Source of the DNA: Iris pallida
Taxonomy: Eukaryota > Streptophyta > Magnoliopsida > Asparagales > Iridaceae
Direction of reading: 5' to 3'
DNA: 64,000 nt
NCBI GenBank assembly: GCA_029216955.1
Contig: JANAVB010023996.1
Location: forward strand, 18,491,242 to 18,555,241
Under the pieces are notes generated by a model. That model searched no databases. It saw nothing but the letters and a program-made list of their open reading frames with translations, and had not been told where the DNA came from. Position numbers and translations under genes: made by a program. Positions 60,291 to 64,000 of this stretch are shown piece by piece; positions within the stretch are counted from its first letter, which is position 1; the number at the start of each line of letters is the position of its first letter.

Positions 60291-60649
60291 TTTACACCCA
60301 TGCATTCATACACCCTTTGACACCATGTATCCCATGTCACATACACCTACCTATCACTAAATCTGAAAACATTAACACATTTCACACACAAGCCAAACAC
60401 ACACATACTCACTTACTCTTTTACCTCTCTTTATATATATATATATATGTGCTTATATATATAGCTTTCCTATATATATCTATGTATATGAATATGTGAA
60501 TGTGAATAACATATATACATTATATGACTAAGTTTGTGTGCCTTGTTAGCTTATGGTTTAGTTTTGTGCTTGGTTTAGCAAGTGACTTAGGCGATGAGTT
60601 AGTAGCTATCTTGGATACTTGATTTGTATATACTTAGTTTGTTTAGACC

Positions 60650-60785
60650 TAGAATTGACTAACCTAGACTAGTTGACCATTGTTGACCCAACCCTAGCTA
60701 GTTTGACCACAGTTGACTAGAGTTGACCTAGTTTAACTTTATAGTTGACCAGAGTTGACCAAGAGTTAACTTTGACCTAGATTGA
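60650..60785 (+). promoter_or_regulatory. W-box-like TTGAC cluster in the 5' LTR
   Basis: Ten plus-strand TTGAC cores in about 140 bases, most as GTTGACC. The same arrangement is present at 26340-26465 in the related solo LTR, followed in both by CCTGTGTTGCT and an AT-rich box. Confidence 0.45.
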
Positions 60786-61943
60786 CTTAGAATCATGTAG
60801 ATTGTATTATAATTTTAATTACCATATAAATTGAACTCTTTATAACCTGTGTTGCTATAACTAGGACTCTGTGACTCCAGTTGGCCATCTTTTCATATCA
60901 GCTGTTCAGGGTATCAGACGAGTACATTCTCTGACCGTTTCATACTTGCTAGAACTTATATTCCTGCCCTAGATTACTTTACTTGTATGCTGTCACGTTG
61001 GTAACACGGATTGGTACTATATGGATCTTTTCATGAGATGTTATCCCCCTCGGGAGCATCAGGTACTTCATGTCTTGTGTGTTTCACTTACATGATGTAT
61101 CGTCATGCTTCACTATTCACGTATACTCTGGAGTTTCATGTACTCTCATGTTCACAGAGCTCCTATGAATCAATTTCACGTATGCTCTTATCGATGAGGC
61201 AGTGAGATCTTGAATCTTAACGGAACATGTCTGTATCCTTATGTGTTGATTGGGGATGGGGGAGTAGAAATAGCATGTGAATAATTCCGAAGTAGTATAA
61301 TCATGTTCAACCTCTCTTGAATTACCTCTATCTGTTCATATATCTATCTTGTACTCTGATTTAATAGTCACTGATAGTTCTCTACTTATAGTAGATATTT
61401 CCATTACAGTTATCTCTTTTACTTCATGTATATTCCTTTAGTTATTCATATATCGTACACTATTGCATATTTATTTTCTTCTGACATGATATGAACTGCG
61501 TGAGATGTATTGTGCTCGTTCCTGTCCTCACTGGACCTGTTAAAAATATTACAGGTAACATAGAGATTCACAGCTAGCCTAGAGGACTAGTAGAGCTTGG
61601 AGTAGATTGCTAGTTTATGTTTTAGTTTTCGAACTTGTATTGTAATAAGTGGAAATTTGAGTTGTACTTGAGATTGTTTGAGATATTATTATTTTAGAAG
61701 TTTATTTAAGTTGTTGCTTTGAGTTTAGTATAGACTTCTGTGTTATCCTATCGTTCTATTTCTGCCTTAGTTGTGATTGAAACTATATTCTGTATTGTGA
61801 CCTCCACTCGGAGTGTATATACTGTACAGGTACCTTATATTGTTAGATGTTGAGACTTAGGACAACATTCTACCGCCGACACTACGACGTAGGCTGGACG
61901 TACCTACTTCTCGTGCCCTTACTCTAGGATGTGGGTTGTGACA

Positions 61944-64000
61944 CGTTTTTAGTGGTAGCCCATGCAGGTCGAGATTCGCATTTGTGCAAAGTCGTGGTAA
62001 TACGATGATTAGTTGTGCTGCTGCGCACCTGCGATTAGAGATAAGGAGTAGGTGTTAGAATGAGAGGATACTCAATCACTGTTAAAATTTCTTGAGAGAT
62101 TCCTGGGACGACCCTTGAAAATCTTATTTTAACTTCGATTAGAAATATCTTTTTCTCTTGATTTGATTCACCCTTACTTCCTGTTATTGAATTTGATTTT
62201 TGATAGATTATTGTTGAATTTTGAATCTTGATGTTAGTTGTTGAATTTGAGTTTGTATTTATATCTATATATATATATATACATCTTTTTGGAATTAAGG
62301 TATAACATGATAACATACTTGATAAGGACAGTGAGAAAGGTAAAAGTCTACTTTATTTATAGAGTTTAGAATTTATCGCAGTCATATTTGCTAGCATGAC
62401 AAGGACGTAGAGCATGATATAGATATACTTATCCTAGTTATGAAATCTAGATTTTCTTGCAGCCATACCGGGTGGCGTGGTAAAAATTCTAGATAACATG
62501 ACTATAGGGTGTATACCTTCGTTATGGACTCTATTGTTTATTGCAGCTATGCTTACTGGCGTGGCAAAATTCTGACAACATAATTTCAGGAAGACGTGTA
62601 TGGTATCAGATTTTATCTTAAATGGGTTCATTTCTTTTTAACAGTTGATGAAGAACATATTTTATTATTATTTCTTTCTTGCCATTATTTCTTGTATTAC
62701 CATTTAAAAGAAAAACTGTCCTGATTACATCAATAACCTGTCTCATATCTAATTCTGTCAGCTATACTTTGAAACCCTTGAATCTTCATATCTTTTCACC
62801 TTCAAAAGGTCAAGAAAGTAACGTAAATCATCTAACTCGGAAAAGACTTGATTTGTTATGTTATGATAATCTTGCTAGGGGTATAATATGATGGACCTTG
62901 ATATAGGTTTGGGATAGAGATGCGACTGAATTTGAGGATAAAATCAAGAGAGTTATATTATTAATTTAGGAACAATCATACTTAGAGAAATCTTTTGGGT
63001 ATGAATAATTCATAGATGTATTTCATAACTGATGAGGATATTCGAGGTCAACTTAGTTTCGAGAACTTGGATAAATTTTGGTTATTGATTCTTGAGACGT
63101 TACACTTTAAGGCTATGATGTTAAATTTAGGAATTTAGTAATAGAGAAGAGATTTTAACTATATGCAATGATGATACGAAATTGAATAAGATGTTGTAAG
63201 AAATGGCTAGAAACAGAAAGAACGCAAGGATTTTGAGTTATATAAAATATAGAGATTTTGTGAAAATTTTAATTTCAGGAGAATAATATTGAAGGTGTAC
63301 GTTGAAGAAAATATGAAGGTTGAATTTATAATGAAGAATAAGTTTTGTAAGGCCTAGTAGGTTTAGATTTAAATAATACAGGGAGAGTAAATTGAATAAG
63401 TTCAAGGATTACATAAAACTTGATTTAGAGGCTTCGGATCCAATTCAGGACAAGGCAAACGAATTTAGATTTATGATGATTAAGTGGTCAGTTTTGATTC
63501 CTAGTAAGAAGGGTATGCTTCATGAATAATGTTTCGAAACTTAGAAATTTAGCCTATGGTGATCATGGCAAGGTCAAATCTTTATGACGAAAGGATATAA
63601 TTTTGGTGGTAGTCATACAAAGATTGATTTTTATATTGGGACTTGTGAGATAAAAATATGATTGGCAAATGATAAACTTGATAGTATCAGAGAGAGATGA
63701 TTAACTTGACTTTCCTATGAAATCTTTTCTCTTGTTTTCCCTTTAAAAGGAGAAATTTAACTTATTCCATATTTTTGAATCACCCTTTAAAAGTTTTCAA
63801 TATCACTGAATCCCAGCTCCCTTAATCACGACCAATCGACTTTGATCATCTTTTCTTATTATATTAATATCTTGGGTCGTACTCAATTGAATTAAATTTA
63901 ATTGTGACCTGAATCTCCATCCTTGTATGCTCATGCTCAGACTTCGATGACCTTGTACTCCATATTGTCCAAATCTTGATTTCCCAGAATTGATCAACTT
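61944..64000 (+). other. Start of internal region of the Del/Tekay-like element, non-coding
   Basis: AT-rich with no credible gag ORF. The first bases share GTGGTxGCCCATxCAGGTC with the minus strand at 42362-42344, linking this element to the LARD-like one. A diverged repeated phrase (TTGCAGC...GGCGTGG...AAATTCT) occurs at 62456-62492 and 62540-62572. Nothing else is recognised to the window end. Confidence 0.5.

Larger units (their letters stand above)
57829..61943 (+). repeat. 5' LTR of a Del/Tekay-like element
   Basis: 4115 bases from TATAACACCC (TG to TA at the end) to GGGTTGTGACA. TATAAAG at 58418-58424 followed by a CT-rich leader. 59380-60290 is a degenerate TATG-rich low-complexity stretch. 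TTGAC cluster at 60650-60785. The 3' third aligns with the LTR ending at 27655, including CTACCGCCGACAC and GTAGGCTGG. What follows (CGTTTTTAGTGGTAGCCC) is not the left flank repeated but looks like a decayed PBS/leader, so this is a 5' LTR. Confidence 0.65.

Noticed and set aside
59639..60346. 235-codon minus-strand ORF rich in His, Tyr, Ile and Thr
   Set aside because: It is the translation of a degenerate TATG repeat; no domain, and the repeat alone explains the open frame.

Overview
This window is a block of nested transposable elements from the nuclear genome of a flowering plant. I see no ordinary host gene and no rRNA, tRNA or CRISPR array. The evidence for a plant is the kinds of element present: two Ty3/gypsy copies of Tat-lineage type carrying an antisense gene, a SIRE-type Ty1/copia element, large Del/Tekay-like LTRs, and a CACTA (En/Spm) transposon with a TNP2-type transposase. 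TATAAATAG core promoters and GT/AG introns fit the same picture. The species cannot be named from the sequence.

Positions 1-28265 hold two tandem copies of one Ty3/gypsy family, A and B, in the layout A internal - LTR - B internal - LTR - start of another primer-binding site. Only one LTR separates A from B. Each copy has gag-pol followed by arrays of short repeats. Copy A also carries, on the opposite strand between pol and its LTR, an apparently intact three-exon gene (10272 to 6901) with its own TATA box, a 975-residue product and exactly matching intron phases. Copy B lacks that gene. Both pol regions are dead, mostly through C-to-T type stops and single-base frameshifts, and the breaks fall in different places in the two copies. 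Two single LTRs of a Del/Tekay-like family have inserted into copy B (19599-22086 and 23369-27655), each with a 5-bp target duplication.

Positions 28279-37096 are a minus-strand SIRE-type copia element: 5' LTR at the right, degraded gag-pol, then a third ORF resembling the 'putative plant transposon protein' family. The third ORF has its own TATA box and upstream GAATTC-rich repeats like those upstream of the LTR TATA. The left LTR is truncated. Positions 37097-45677 are a minus-strand element with LTRs of 2.3-3.3 kb and a roughly 3-kb internal region with no coding capacity, resembling a LARD (large retrotransposon derivative).

Positions 45678-51084 are the 3' half of a plus-strand CACTA transposon: the TNP2 C-terminal part (DUF4218/DUF4216-like), a second spliced ORF of Transposase_24/Ptta_En_Spm type, a subterminal array of CGACGG/CCGTCG repeats and one terminal inverted repeat. 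Positions 51085-57828 hold pieces of two copies of another Tat-like gypsy family in opposite orientations (X minus, Y plus). From 57829 a plus-strand Del/Tekay-like element begins with a 4.1-kb LTR and runs off the window with no recognisable gene.

The most interesting object is the intact spliced antisense gene inside a dead retrotransposon. Antisense ORFs between pol and the 3' LTR are known in Tat-lineage elements such as Grande, so the general arrangement is not new. The complete gene structure, its loss from the sister copy, and the LTR-type repeats in its first intron deserve a closer look.
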